Part shown: piece after piece, positions 11,320-20,742 of the stretch
Position numbering within the stretch: the stretch's first letter is position 1
How the letters are laid out: each line of letters opens with the position of its first letter
Made by a program: the position numbers and the translations under genes
Assembly: GCA_013054445.1 (NCBI GenBank)
Contig: JAAMPI010000938.1
Location: 1 to 22,641, forward strand
Origin: Cudoniella acicularis
Taxonomy: Eukaryota; Ascomycota; Leotiomycetes; Helotiales; Helotiaceae
Direction: 5' to 3'
DNA length: 22,641 bases
Notes under the pieces: model-generated
What the model saw: the letters and a program-made list of their open reading frames with translations, nothing else
Database searches by the model: none
What the model was told of the DNA's origin: nothing

Positions 11320-11825
11320 TTAAATCCTCAAGTATCCGGTGCGAACCGTCTCATGAACTACCACCAACGTTCCCAATATATCCCCTATCTTCTCCGCATC
11401 CCGGTGCGCCACCCATTCCCTCGTCAGCACCATACAGTGCTCGGGTACGTCTACAATCGTCACAATGGTGCCTTCGATGAAGAGGTTAAAGCGCCCTTTC
11501 GCCGCGCCGCGTATACAGTTGGATATGGGAGAATGGAGCTCTTCGTCTTTTCCTCAGCACTAGTGAACCAGAGTCTCTTGTCTCCTGAGATTGGCAGCAG
11601 TCACACAGCCTCAGTTTGTGCCACTTCCTCTTTTGATTGCTTTCCTACAAGCCAGGTCATATGATGGCGAGAGTTGATATGCATTATGCCGGTTCGAGTC
11701 TCGAGGCCAATAACAGAATTGGCATCGACTTATCGAGTGATCTCGGTTGGAGCATGGAGGGTAGTGGCCACAGTTCGAGTCCGTTGTTGATACAGATGGC
11801 AAAGAAGCCTCGAGGTTAGAGGCAT
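11320..11825 (-). pseudogene. Decayed gene of unknown family (two stops, one frameshift)
   Basis: From an ATG at 11825 one frame reads MPLTSRLLCHLYQQRTRT..., meets TAA (11732-11730), continues as VDANSVIGLETRTGIMHINS and ...MTWLVGKQSKEEVAQTEAV, meets TGA (11603-11601), and continues as LLPISGDKRLWFTSAEEKT to YAARRKG. Near 11495, at a GGG run, the coding-like sequence moves to another frame, GRFNLFIEGTIVTIVDVPEH then VLTREWVAHRDAEKIGDILG, and ends at TAA 11322-11320. These segments in a row look like one protein of about 168 residues with damage, far more protein-like than the plus-strand frame at 11272-11664 that overlaps it. I do not recognise the family. Further exons could lie upstream (a CTGCAG acceptor-like site sits near 11846). 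The reading rests on composition and continuity alone. Confidence 0.55.
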
Positions 11826-12245
11826 TCAGTGCATTGAAGGTGCGCCTGCAGGGGCAAAAGGGATGTGAGGAAGACGATAACCGGTCGATTCGAGAGCCCT
11901 AATTGGGAACAGTAGGCTTCTGGCTGCTTGTGGGTGGATATGGAATATCTCGATATGAATTTCTAGCTCACCGGATTGTTGACCTGGAAAGTTTACGCTG
12001 AAAACTGAAGGCTAGAATGCGCCATTCCGAGGAACCCTTCGCCTTGTTCCATCCTTTTGATTGGCTGAACATTGCCATCCCTCCAACGCCATGGTGAAGC
12101 GAATCCGGGCGGTACTCTTTGTCTTTGCATCTCAAGTTTCAACTTATATCACCGCCAGCCCAGTAAAAGTTATAGGCCAAAAAGATCCACCGCTGATCTA
12201 CCTCGCGTAAACTTCAACCCATCTTCTTCTACCCATCGCCAAAAC
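11826..12245. other. Intergenic, 0.4 kb, no supported gene
   Basis: The stretch lies between the decayed gene and the 3' end of the zinc-finger-like regulator. It may hold upstream exons of the former, but I could not define any. Nothing else was seen. Confidence 0.4.
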
Positions 12246-14099
12246 TTAAGTTGAGCTCAGAGTCTCAGACCAAGATCTAAAACTATCATTATTTGCAGTC
12301 AGAAACTTCTCAAAATCAAAATCATCACTTGTATTAAAAGCATAGCCCGTATCCGTTGCAAGGACCTCTCTAACCATATTACCCACATCGAGCATATTGC
12401 AACTAGAATCAGGCGCTGTGGTAGCAGCCAGAGATCGAGAGACCATTTCTAGATAACTTTCGGCTTGCGACTCTTGCTGTCCATTCGATTGAGATTGCGA
12501 GCTCTCCCGTATGGTATCTGATGCTTCAGTCATCTGCTCGACGCCATCGAGGCTGAGAGCAGGAACGTGAGTGGCATAACCGGAATCTAGTGATGAGCCG
12601 TCAGTTGCAAACCTAGGAGGCATTTTGGCGATTTCTGCCTCAAAATTTGTCTGGAGGGTTGTTTGAAGGGGTGGCAGTTGATAGAAATTCCCAAGCCGAC
12701 TCATGTCGATACTGGGCTGCGTGCTTTGCATGCTCGGTTGTGTCTCGAAAGAGGTTGTAGATTCCATTGATGATGAGAGCGGGATGTCGGTTGTCCCAAC
12801 AGGCCGTGTATTTTCGGTGACTTTTTGATCCTTGTATGTAGAAAATACTTTATCCTGGCAGTCTTGAATCATGCTAATCAATCTACTTTTTAAGCGCTCT
12901 TCAATTGGCTGGGCCTCATTGGCAATAACTTCGTGGAGAGCGTTCCGGAAGAATCGTGGTAATTCACGGCGAGAGTACTCTTCGTAATTGACAAGCTCTT
13001 GAGATTCGGGTGATCTTATGATCTCATCTTGTGCAATTTCAAAATCTGTTCGTAAATACCGTCTTAGTAAATTTGTTTTGGGATCTTAAGAATAAATGCT
13101 CGCAAAGAAAACATTCCGATAAAGATGTAGGGGAGGGTTACTCACAGGGGTTTGGAACAGCTTCCATTGGGAACAAAATACCATACATCTCCTGCCATCG
13201 CTCTTTCTCTGTCTGACCAGGATGTGCCTTTTTCCTGCTGCGAAGTCTTTTTTCGATGTTGCCGTTAACGAGAATACCTTCTGCTGGCTCTTTTGAATTG
13301 ATATCACAAGCCTTGAGAGCCAGGGAATGGCTGTTGAGATCTTCCTGGTTCTTAAAAAGCTCTTTGCATCGTTGACACTGGAATATTCTGTGATATCTAT
13401 AGAGATGACCCCTGTAACTCGTGAGTATTTGTAATGTTGTGTCGAAAGGTGAACTTACTTGACCCGAGATATATTGTCTAAAGGAGAGAGGGCGCATGAG
13501 CGCCATTTTCGGATCGAGTGACAATATTTTCGAGGATTATGTTTTCGATATGGACAGGCAAATGCCAGAGTCTCTGTCTTGTCTTTGGGAGTTGCTGCGA
13601 TCTTTTGTCGTTTAGGACTTCTACCATCTTTATCGTCTTGCTCCTGCTCTTCCTCGCCATCTCTATCGTGTTTCCGGTATCCTCGACTTTGATGCTCCTC
13701 TGGTGTGGTTTTGACGCGCGATGTGGAAGGGGAGGTCGATTCTGGTGACGCCCCAGTATGTCTTCTAACGTTGGCAGACCATTCTTGATTGAAGATTACC
13801 CAGAATTCTTTCATGATGGTGTCTACCAAAGCTTCTTTCATTCGGTCCAATTCAAGGTTGACTATGATCTCGGGTTGCCAAGTGATTCGAGAAAGAAGCT
13901 CGACTTGATCGATGCTAGAGAACTCAAATAACTCATACCCTTCTGGATCAGAAAATTCTTTCCAATCATCTTCCTCTTCTGACCAGGATGACTCGGTTTC
14001 AAATCCATCAGACGGCCCACTGCACGACGACTCCAGTGCTAGGCTAGATTTCGCCGATGACGTGGATTGTGTGCCTGTTAACATTTGAGAGTTCGCCAT
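12246..14099 (-). CDS. Fungal zinc-finger-like regulator (C2H2-related), three exons, 568 aa
   Basis: Exons are 14099-13459, 13411-13146 and 13045-12246; introns of 47 and 100 nt have GTAAGT and GTGAGT donors and a TTACTAAG branch site, and phases fit. The N terminus is Ser-rich then acidic (SWSEEEDDWKEFSDPEGYEL), followed by an amphipathic region (about 64-110), a basic-acidic segment with a possible nuclear signal SPKRQK (161-166), and the domain FACPYRKHNPRKYC...WRSCALSPLDNISRVKGHLYRYH (about 180-221), then CQRCKELFKNQEDLNSH, EGI, LRSRKKAHPGQTEKERW and LFPMEAVPNPYF. This ordered set of Cys/His motifs recurs in many Pezizomycotina proteins and resembles degenerate C2H2 fingers. The last 200 residues are Ser/Thr/Gln-rich and end in an acidic-aromatic patch (DDFDFEKFL), which could be a transactivation region. 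A role in transcription is inferred. The gene appears intact, in contrast to its upstream neighbour, whose end lies only 111 bp away on the same strand. Confidence 0.85.
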
Positions 14100-14210
14100 G
14101 ACATTCAGAACGTTAGAAGAAAATGATGTTAAAGTTTGGCAGTGTCGTCTTGGGGTTGTAAGACTGCATATGATGTCAAATTTCGTCCTTTAAAGAATTT
14201 CAGAGTTTGC

Positions 14211-15620
14211 TTACTCCTCTTCAACGGAAGCCCGTTCCTCCGCCTTTACTAAGGGCACATATTCAAAACTTGAACTTCTTTCGCCCGGTTGAGCAGGCGA
14301 CCCCCCACTCTCTGCCCTCCTTAAGCTGCCCAGAAGCTTTTGTTCCCTCTCATACTTGATATAAGTTTGACAGCTAGTCGGTTGTATTTTTGAACTAAAA
14401 CTCGGGAGTTGAAAACCAGCAGCTATTTCAACTATACTAAGTCCTCCGGAAGAATCGCGAGGCATTGAAAGCATTGAACTATGGCCACTATCATCGCAAT
14501 CTAACTTATTAGGGCACAACAGATTTAGTTGTGGGGGCGAGTCGCTAGCACAATTGAGCGTCAGTTATTTGCAACTTTGAGAGGATCAAGAGTTAATAGT
14601 ACCTGCAGAGGGAATCTATCGTCTGCAATGTGGGGTTGTGAAGGGAGACGGTATTTTTATCGTCGTGCGGCTCTGTTTGGGACCCTCCACCATCGTTTTG
14701 ACTCCCCCCATCAAGTCCTACGTCAAGGACTTTTGGCGAGAGTGCCGAGTGATATTTCGAAACATGCCCTTTAAGATCCCTCTCTCGTAAAAAGCCTCTA
14801 GACTTGCATCCCACGATGCTACATTTAATAATCAACTCCGGGTGACTAACTTAATAATGCTGCTTCCATGCCGAGGACCCGGGGAAGTTTGGTCGATGCT
14901 TTGCTAGAATACAAGACTCCACAGAACAGCGGTACTTGGCACGGGGGTTGGGGAATTGTTTCTGCGGGCCAGCAGGTGAGATTTTGTCGCTTTTCGACAC
15001 AGGTCGCAGGGGTTGTATTGATGGTTCTGGAGAGAAAGACTGAGAAGTTGATGCTGATGGCAGCTCTGGGCATGAACTATTCGAAGTGTTGGATAATGAC
15101 CTGAAACCATTGGAAAAGAAACTTAACCCTAACTCGTGGGAGGGTCCTTCAGCGATCTGGTTTCCACTAAGCAAATTATCGAAATCGAAATATTCCATAT
15201 CGGAACCCAACGGAGGATATGCTACAATCGGGTCTAGACCTTCGATTTTCTCTCCGAACTCAGCGTTGATGTCGAAAATCGAGAAATTAGACGTCTCAGC
15301 ACTGGGACATGTAGATGCAGCAGATGCTGAAGACAATTCAGGAACACTCCGGAGAATCGGCTCGTATTCATGGTCTCTATAAAAGTCTTGAGATTCGAAT
15401 CCGCTCAGCCCATCATTCGATAGATTTGAAGTGTTTTCCGAGTGCTGGGCTTCGTGTGACGCCGCGAAGCCTTTCGGCCCGTTAGCAGAGGTCCGGGCCG
15501 AATTTAACTGATAAGTGGCACTTGAACAGTATTGCTGGGAATCAAGATGCCCAACTTCTGGGTTCCTCGAGGACGCTCATATGGGGAGTAATGCCCAGAG
15601 TACCAGAGATCGTCGTCCAT
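14211..15620 (-). pseudogene. C2H2 zinc-finger regulator, broken by a frameshift and a nonsense codon
   Basis: The ATG at 15620 starts MDDDLWYSGHYSPYERPRG; at about 15566-15564 coding moves by one base into the frame NPEVGHLDSQQYCSSATYQL and stays there. No intron of plausible length joins the two frames. The second frame is Ser/Asn-rich and acidic (DMEYFDFDNL), then reaches finger 1, YRCSVESC (14928 on), with SSAWKQHY followed by TAA (14853-14851) between its two histidines. The same frame continues as VSHPELIIKCSIVGCKSRGF and LRERDLKGHVSKYH, a second C-x4-C-x13-H-x4-H finger. A 58-nt intron (14602-14545, AACTGACG branch) leads to exon 14544-14211, ending SVEEE. About 470 codons in all. In the intact state this would be a nuclear DNA-binding protein. 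Either lesion alone would remove the fingers. CAA to TAA is a single C to T change; the frameshift could be an assembly error. Confidence 0.7.
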
Positions 15621-16651
15621 TTTAACAATTGTTGATTAAAAGGGTATGGGTAGGTGAAAATGCGAGGTCCCAGCTGTATGATTCTCGTTGATAATGAGCT
15701 TTCTTTCGGAAACACCCAGCAACGTTATCATTGCAACCTAGGTAGACAAAATGTTGATGAAGCCAGGGTGATGAAAACAACAATCGAGTGGTGGGGTTAG
15801 AAGTAAATATTCGAGATTGAAGTGTTGATATGGTTGGTGTGAGGTGTTTTAGATAAAATCAATACTAAAGAGCTGTTTTTAACACTTCGCAATCGCGATG
15901 CCGATGAAAACGCTCAATCCGCTTGGGAATCTGCGTTGCGCCGAGGCTGAGACGTCAAAATTGTCGCCTTGCTGCCTATTCCCTCTCTCACTTCATCTCA
16001 CAATCTTCTCAACAAAACCACAACCGTCATATCAAACAATTATCGATGGGAAGCACCATATTTGGATGCCGATAATGTCGCAACAATGAGATTTTCATCG
16101 TGATTCAAAAGAGATGGTGGTGTTGAGCGAGATGGAATGAGGTGTGGCGCGATATTGCTTTTCCCGTGACACAGACAGGAGTGGTTGTGCACAATTGCGC
16201 AAAACTCATTTGAGAGTTTCACAAGAAGGTGATCATGTAACTCCCAATATTTGCGCAAGTGTGCAAAGTGGAATTTTGTGCCTGTTTTGTGGAGAGTAGG
16301 AATTGTAGGGTTTATGGTTGAGTTGGGGGTGACGGGATGGGAATAAAATTGCGCAAAAGTGTAAGAATGCTGAAGAGAGAAAATTAGAAGTTCGTAGGAA
16401 TGGGTTTGTGCGATTGAGAAAGGGGTTGTATATATACGAGAGTGATCTTGATTCTGCGGAGCTTCAGCATCAATTTCATCAATACATCGAATATCTCTTG
16501 CCAAAAGAAGTTCTGAAATTGAAGCTGCCGCGTTCTATCTTATACTCAATAAATCACTCCTAAATATACACATATTGTGAGATTTTCAGGGAAAAGGAAT
16601 TTGTCAAACTTAACTTACTCGCCTCTAGATCCATCAAAAAAAATATTGAAA
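15621..16651. promoter_or_regulatory. Divergent promoter region, 1.0 kb, no supported gene
   Basis: The region separates the start of the C2H2 locus (minus) from the small gene at 16652 (plus). Open frames at 15898-16089 and 16040-16504 do not look coding. It contains the TTGCGCAA cluster listed separately. Confidence 0.5.
16195..16356. promoter_or_regulatory. Cluster of three TTGCGCAA palindromes
   Basis: Exact TTGCGCAA occurs at 16195-16202, 16251-16258 and 16349-16356. The 8-bp palindrome equals the core of C/EBP-type bZIP sites (ATTGCGCAAT); two copies are preceded by A. Their starts are 56 and 98 bp apart, and they lie 300-460 bp upstream of the small plus-strand gene and 575-735 bp upstream of the C2H2 locus. 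Three exact copies in about 160 bp are unlikely by chance, but the factor is unknown. Confidence 0.5.
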
Positions 16652-16926
16652 ATGCCTTCCTCTCAGAAATCACCTCACAGCCTGACTCCAAAGTCCTCCA
16701 AGTAACTCACCCACCTAACCCACTCCCCAAAACTCCAACTAACCTCCCACGCCACAGCAGCACCTCTCAAAACACCAAATATTCTAGAAATCTCAACCAC
16801 TATCTATACGAAACCTCAAACGCACAAGAACGCCTTATGAACGGTATCTATGAGACGAAAGCGGAAAAAGAAGCGAGAATTTTACGGGAGATTGAGAATT
16901 TTGAAAGCGGCTTCAGAGGACGATGA
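16652..16926 (+). CDS. Small two-exon hypothetical protein, 72 aa as read, likely frameshifted 3'
   Basis: The ATG at 16652 opens exon 1 (16652-16701, MPSSQKSPHSLTPKSS). A 56-nt intron starts GTAACT, has a perfect ACTAAC branch site and ends CACAG at 16757; exon 2 runs to TGA at 16924-16926. Exon 2 is strongly protein-like: NLNHYLYETSNAQERLMNGI then YETKAEKEARILREIENFES, a charged helix that could be a coiled coil. The next frame, shifted by one base, goes on as DDEFWMWVKENLYEYKGREI from 16919 to the TAA near 17035, which suggests a lost base near 16920. Alternatively a 73-nt intron (16844-16916, GTATCT...CTTCAG) would join ERLMN to EDDEFWMW in frame. I do not recognise the family. Its last codons, in the shifted frame, run into repeat copy B. 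Confidence 0.55.
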
Positions 16927-17004
16927 ATTTTGGATGTGGGTTAAGGAGAATTTGTACGAATATAAAGGAAGAGAAATATTTGGAAATTTAAATAATCAGC
17001 CAAG

Positions 17005-17144
17005 TGCAAATCAAACGAAAGTTGCACTCGTATAGGAGTTTGATTCATAATTCTCTCAAATTCGAGGCACATTTATTCTTAGTAGCTTCTCAGAAGCCAA
17101 AACCTGTGTTGAAAACTCGAGAACAGTACAAATATTCTTCTACC
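17005..17144 (+). repeat. Dispersed repeat, copy B
   Basis: This is the partner of 10029-10166, in direct orientation 7 kb away. It starts TGCAAATCAAACGAAA and contains AGCTTCTCAGAAGCCAAAAC. A frame stays open through it (HNSLKFEAHLFLVASQKPKP), matching the frame in copy A. It begins within the last codons of the shifted reading frame of the small upstream gene, so it may be a 3' insertion or part of a shared 3' end. Confidence 0.75.
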
Positions 17145-18112
17145 AAACTGTTCGGCTACGTGGCTTTTGTGCTGAAAGTTGTATCCCATCATTCAAAGCC
17201 TTCCTGTTGGAAGTGTTCTAGACGAATTTGAATAGGCCGAACCCATAATTTGTGCGCAGGCAATCGGATTGTGATGTAAGAGTATATCTACGGTTTTGCT
17301 TTCGCCAATTCGATTACTATGGTCCACGACTCTGCAAACAGCACACAGCAAACAACAGAAATCCTCATTGAAAACGCCCAATGCTTTCCGCTTCATTGGT
17401 GATGCCCGCAACAATTAATATTTACTGAGGCCAGAGTAACTTTGACGCAGGTTGCGCCATTGAAGTAGCGACCACTTGTTATAGCAGCCTTTATGACGCA
17501 CGACCACTCCAGTTTGATTATTCAAACATTCGTGCCCTAGGGTGCAAATTCCGAATTGCCGACATTTTTGGCATTTTCAGTCGTTCGGGGCAGCTGAGCA
17601 ACCATATGCTCTCAACGATTAAGCAGGTTTTAAGTTGTTGCTGGTGCCTACCGCCCGAGTTAAAGATGTTCCGAATTCGACCTTCCAAGTGCGGTATAAG
17701 CTCCCCCCTTCCCGCCCCACCCTGCCAACGAGAAAGAACGTCCCAACCAACAAAGCATACTACTTCGTATTCACCACAACGCATCATATCACTGCACTTT
17801 TTAATCAACATATTTTTCTTTTTTCCTCGTTTTATAGCAAATCAAGCTCGCTACGGCAGAAAATTGACAGACACGTGATCAATCAACTGCGGAACCCCCC
17901 TTTCCAAGGATGGAGGTCGCTAGTGTTTCATACTGCGCCTCCTTGGCAGTCCCATGAATTTCATCCCCAACAATCTATCGAACTTCCACCACCTCAGTGA
18001 TATTCCCATTCATCGACTTAAAGAACCCCCTCGATCCAATCCATGATCCAATCCACGGTCTTAGATTCAAGGCCTCTTGGCAACTCTTCCAGCACGATAC
18101 TCGAGCGTAGAG
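17145..18112. promoter_or_regulatory. Upstream region of the membrane protein gene, no supported gene
   Basis: About 1 kb lies between repeat copy B and the ATG at 18113. Open frames at 17606-18000 are Ser/Pro/Phe-rich chance frames. The segment 17700-17830 is pyrimidine-rich on the plus strand, which fits a fungal promoter and leader. It also contains a small tandem repeat listed separately. Confidence 0.45.
18033..18055. repeat. Tandem GATCCAATCCA pair in the 5' leader
   Basis: GATCCAATCCA occurs at 18033-18043 and again at 18045-18055 (period 12), 58 bp upstream of the ATG at 18113. It is a short duplication in the likely 5' untranslated region. Confidence 0.7.
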
Positions 18113-20518
18113 ATGTACAATCCTGATCAAGAACGAATTGAGCTTCAGTCCCGCAACCCGTACAACGTCACAAGTAGCTTTTACGACAAGCGGAGTCCTA
18201 GTTTTAGGCCTAAGGCTAGGGACAATCACAGGCCTTTCGACAGCCCAGAACATGATAGGCTTATGATCAACAGGAAGCCTGTGAACATACGAAACTCTCT
18301 GCACTCAAGCTTGCCATCGAGATTAGTCCACTCGAATGTCGACAACAACTCAATATCTTCAGCAGGCCGGAAGGAAACCTCCACAATCGAAAGTCAACCG
18401 ATTACTACCTCCAGCCAAGGGAAAACATGGCTTGCTATCCCACAATCAACAGATACCCAGAATCTCATAAATCCCAAATGGCCAAACGAGCATGTTCAGG
18501 AAGGGACTGCTTGGAATAGAATCATCGCAATCTCAGCTTCAATATTTCTAGCCATAGTTGCAGCATTTGTTTTAGGTACGGATATGAGAAACCAAATTCT
18601 TTCCTCGCTGACTTTCAACAGTGTTCGCGATCCTATGCGCGGTGGCAAATAGCACGTATCCTGGACGGGTTCAAAAATACTCTAAAGATCAACCGAAGCT
18701 ATTTCTAAATGTGACAGGATACCCGACAAATGGTTCCTACACGGATATACTTCTTAATTCTAACGGCACTGTTTCTACTATCTCCTCAAAAGTAGACAAC
18801 CTCAACCTTATCTTATTAGAAGCAGCCAAATTCGGGCCAACCATTCTACCGATTTTGTTTTCCGCGATTGTCGGTAATGCGTTGAGACAAATTGCCCGAT
18901 TACGAGCTGAAAGCGGGACAAGAATTGAAGTAAGATCCCGTTTGCCCTTTTCATATCAGAATATTAATAATGTTTTGGGAAGACTTTAGAGCTATTGATC
19001 GGCAGTAAATCATTATTTAGTACTGTCTCAACAATTCTATCGATTCAAACATTTGGAGCATTAAATTTAGCCCTCATTCTGCTCTGGTCTTTCTCCCCCT
19101 TAGCTGGCCAGGCTTCTCTAAGGGTTTTTCAGACCAGAAATGTCACCGACGCGGTGTTCAGTACGCCATGGTCAATCTCTAATACGACAGGCTCCGGAAA
19201 CTACCCCAACCAATCAGTTGATGAAATCGCTTCCTTAGGTCTAAAGGCCAATTATTTTTCAGCTATGTATTTCTCCGACGAGACCAGCAGGGTCAGTGGT
19301 GGTCTAGCCGATAACGAACAATTTCCTGTGCTTCCGTCGCCAAATACGGAACTTTCATTGCTGGAATCGCCAAGTTTTGGTACAACTGTTAATGTCACAT
19401 CCTTCGCCGGCGTTCCAATTTATGGCATTTCTCCAAATCCCCAGAGTCAGGCCGTCCAGGACTCGGAAATAGTAGACTTCCTTCCAAGCTTATTAGCGAT
19501 GATATCCAATATCACGTTTCCTGTCAGTTTGTTTGATTTCAGTTGTCCGTCATTCTCGCAATACGCTACCAACCAACCCTGGACGCATAATCTTGGACCA
19601 GATACTATTTACACCAATGACGCAAATTCAACTTTACTCGCGCGAGCAGACTTGGGCTCTGGCTTCTTCTTTGACACGGGCTCTAAGTTTAATGCGGATA
19701 TACCCAGACCCCAAACCATCTTATTTGGTTCTTTTCAACCATCAAGTGTTACTGTTTGGAACTGCTCCGTCAATCTTGACACGAGGAATCTCACAGTCCT
19801 CTGCAAGCCATCGGGACTCGGCGGCAATTCCATCTGTACCTTTCAAAACGTCACCGAATCTACACACTCTACACCCACACCACTCAGTGATGACATAATT
19901 GCAATGAAGATGTTTCAAGCTTGGCCGATAGTTGATCCGGGAGCAGTAAATTCTTCCTCCATTACTGAAAAATATCTCTCTAGTGGCTCTGACAGCATTA
20001 ATCTCCTGAACTCGATCGTGGATCTGTCGCAAATCGACAACGCCACCTTTTCAACAAGACTCACTGCGGTCTTCAACACTTTCTGGCTTCTGTCGAGATC
20101 TCCTAACACTCCAAACACTTACATCGAGAGTCCAATAAACACCATCTCCTCAACACCGCTTGTTATTCAACCATTTACGATTGTTGTATGCAATTGGGTT
20201 TATTTCACCATTCTTACTTTTACCTCAGTTCTTCTTATCATTTCTGCAATTTCTGCAGCCTGGATGCACTACCAAGTCAGTACTCCGGATATTCTAGGCT
20301 ATGTCTCATCCATGACTATTGAGAATCCTTACACTCCCATTCCTGGGATTCAACCTGGCTCGGGAAGTGCGTTAGATGGGTTAGAGCGCACAAGACTTCT
20401 AAAGGAAATGAGAGTCCAAATTGGGCAGGTGCCACTTGATGGCGATGCTTGGAAGTTTGCTTTTGCGACGCAGGGTGGAGGTGTTATGAAGTATCGGAAA
20501 GGGAGGAGAGTGGTATGA
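18113..20518 (+). CDS. Uncharacterised fungal membrane glycoprotein, three exons, 768 aa
   Basis: Exons are 18113-18575, 18622-18929 and 18983-20518; introns of 46 and 53 nt have GTACGG and GTAAGA donors, and the phases sum to 769 codons including stop. An upstream TTG at 18077 is in frame, but the first ATG is 18113. A 135-residue polar cytosolic N terminus precedes TM1, which is completed across intron 1 (IFLAIVAAFVLVFAILC). A second hydrophobic stretch (FGPTILPILFSAIVGNAL), a basic segment, TLELLIGSKSLFSTV across intron 2, and a third membrane stretch ending LLWSFSPLAGQASLRV follow. A roughly 350-residue extracellular domain has many sequons (NVT, NIT, NST, NCS, NAT). A final helix (about TILTFTSVLLIISAISAAW) precedes a tail with DILGYVSSMT and LDGLERTRLLKEMRVQIG, both typical of a common Pezizomycotina family of unknown function. 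It looks intact. Confidence 0.9.
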
Positions 20519-20742
20519 TTCAGGTTATCGAAGGCAGATAGATCTGGCTTCCTTGACAAATTTGGTGAGTGGCTCACAACGACCAAAGGGATAGCACTGC
20601 CTACGATGCCGTGCATATGTCCAGGGGGGCACGATTAACATGAATAAATATGAAATATATAAGTGGGAATTTAATACTTTATTAAAAATCACTAAAGTCT
20701 TATGTTGATTCCTCTTTTGTTCTCCCTTCCCTTTCGTAACCC

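Noticed and set aside
11272..11664. Plus-strand open frame of 130 aa
   Set aside because: The minus strand of the same stretch reads as more convincing, though broken, protein; the plus frame has no domain or splice context.
11685..11710. GGTTCGAGTCTCGAGGC, resembling a tRNA T-arm
   Set aside because: The T-stem does not pair and no acceptor or anticodon arms fit around it; it lies inside the decayed gene.
16040..16504. Minus-strand open frame of 154 aa
   Set aside because: It begins at a TTG, is rich in His, Ser, Thr and Pro without motifs, and covers the TTGCGCAA cluster in a promoter region.
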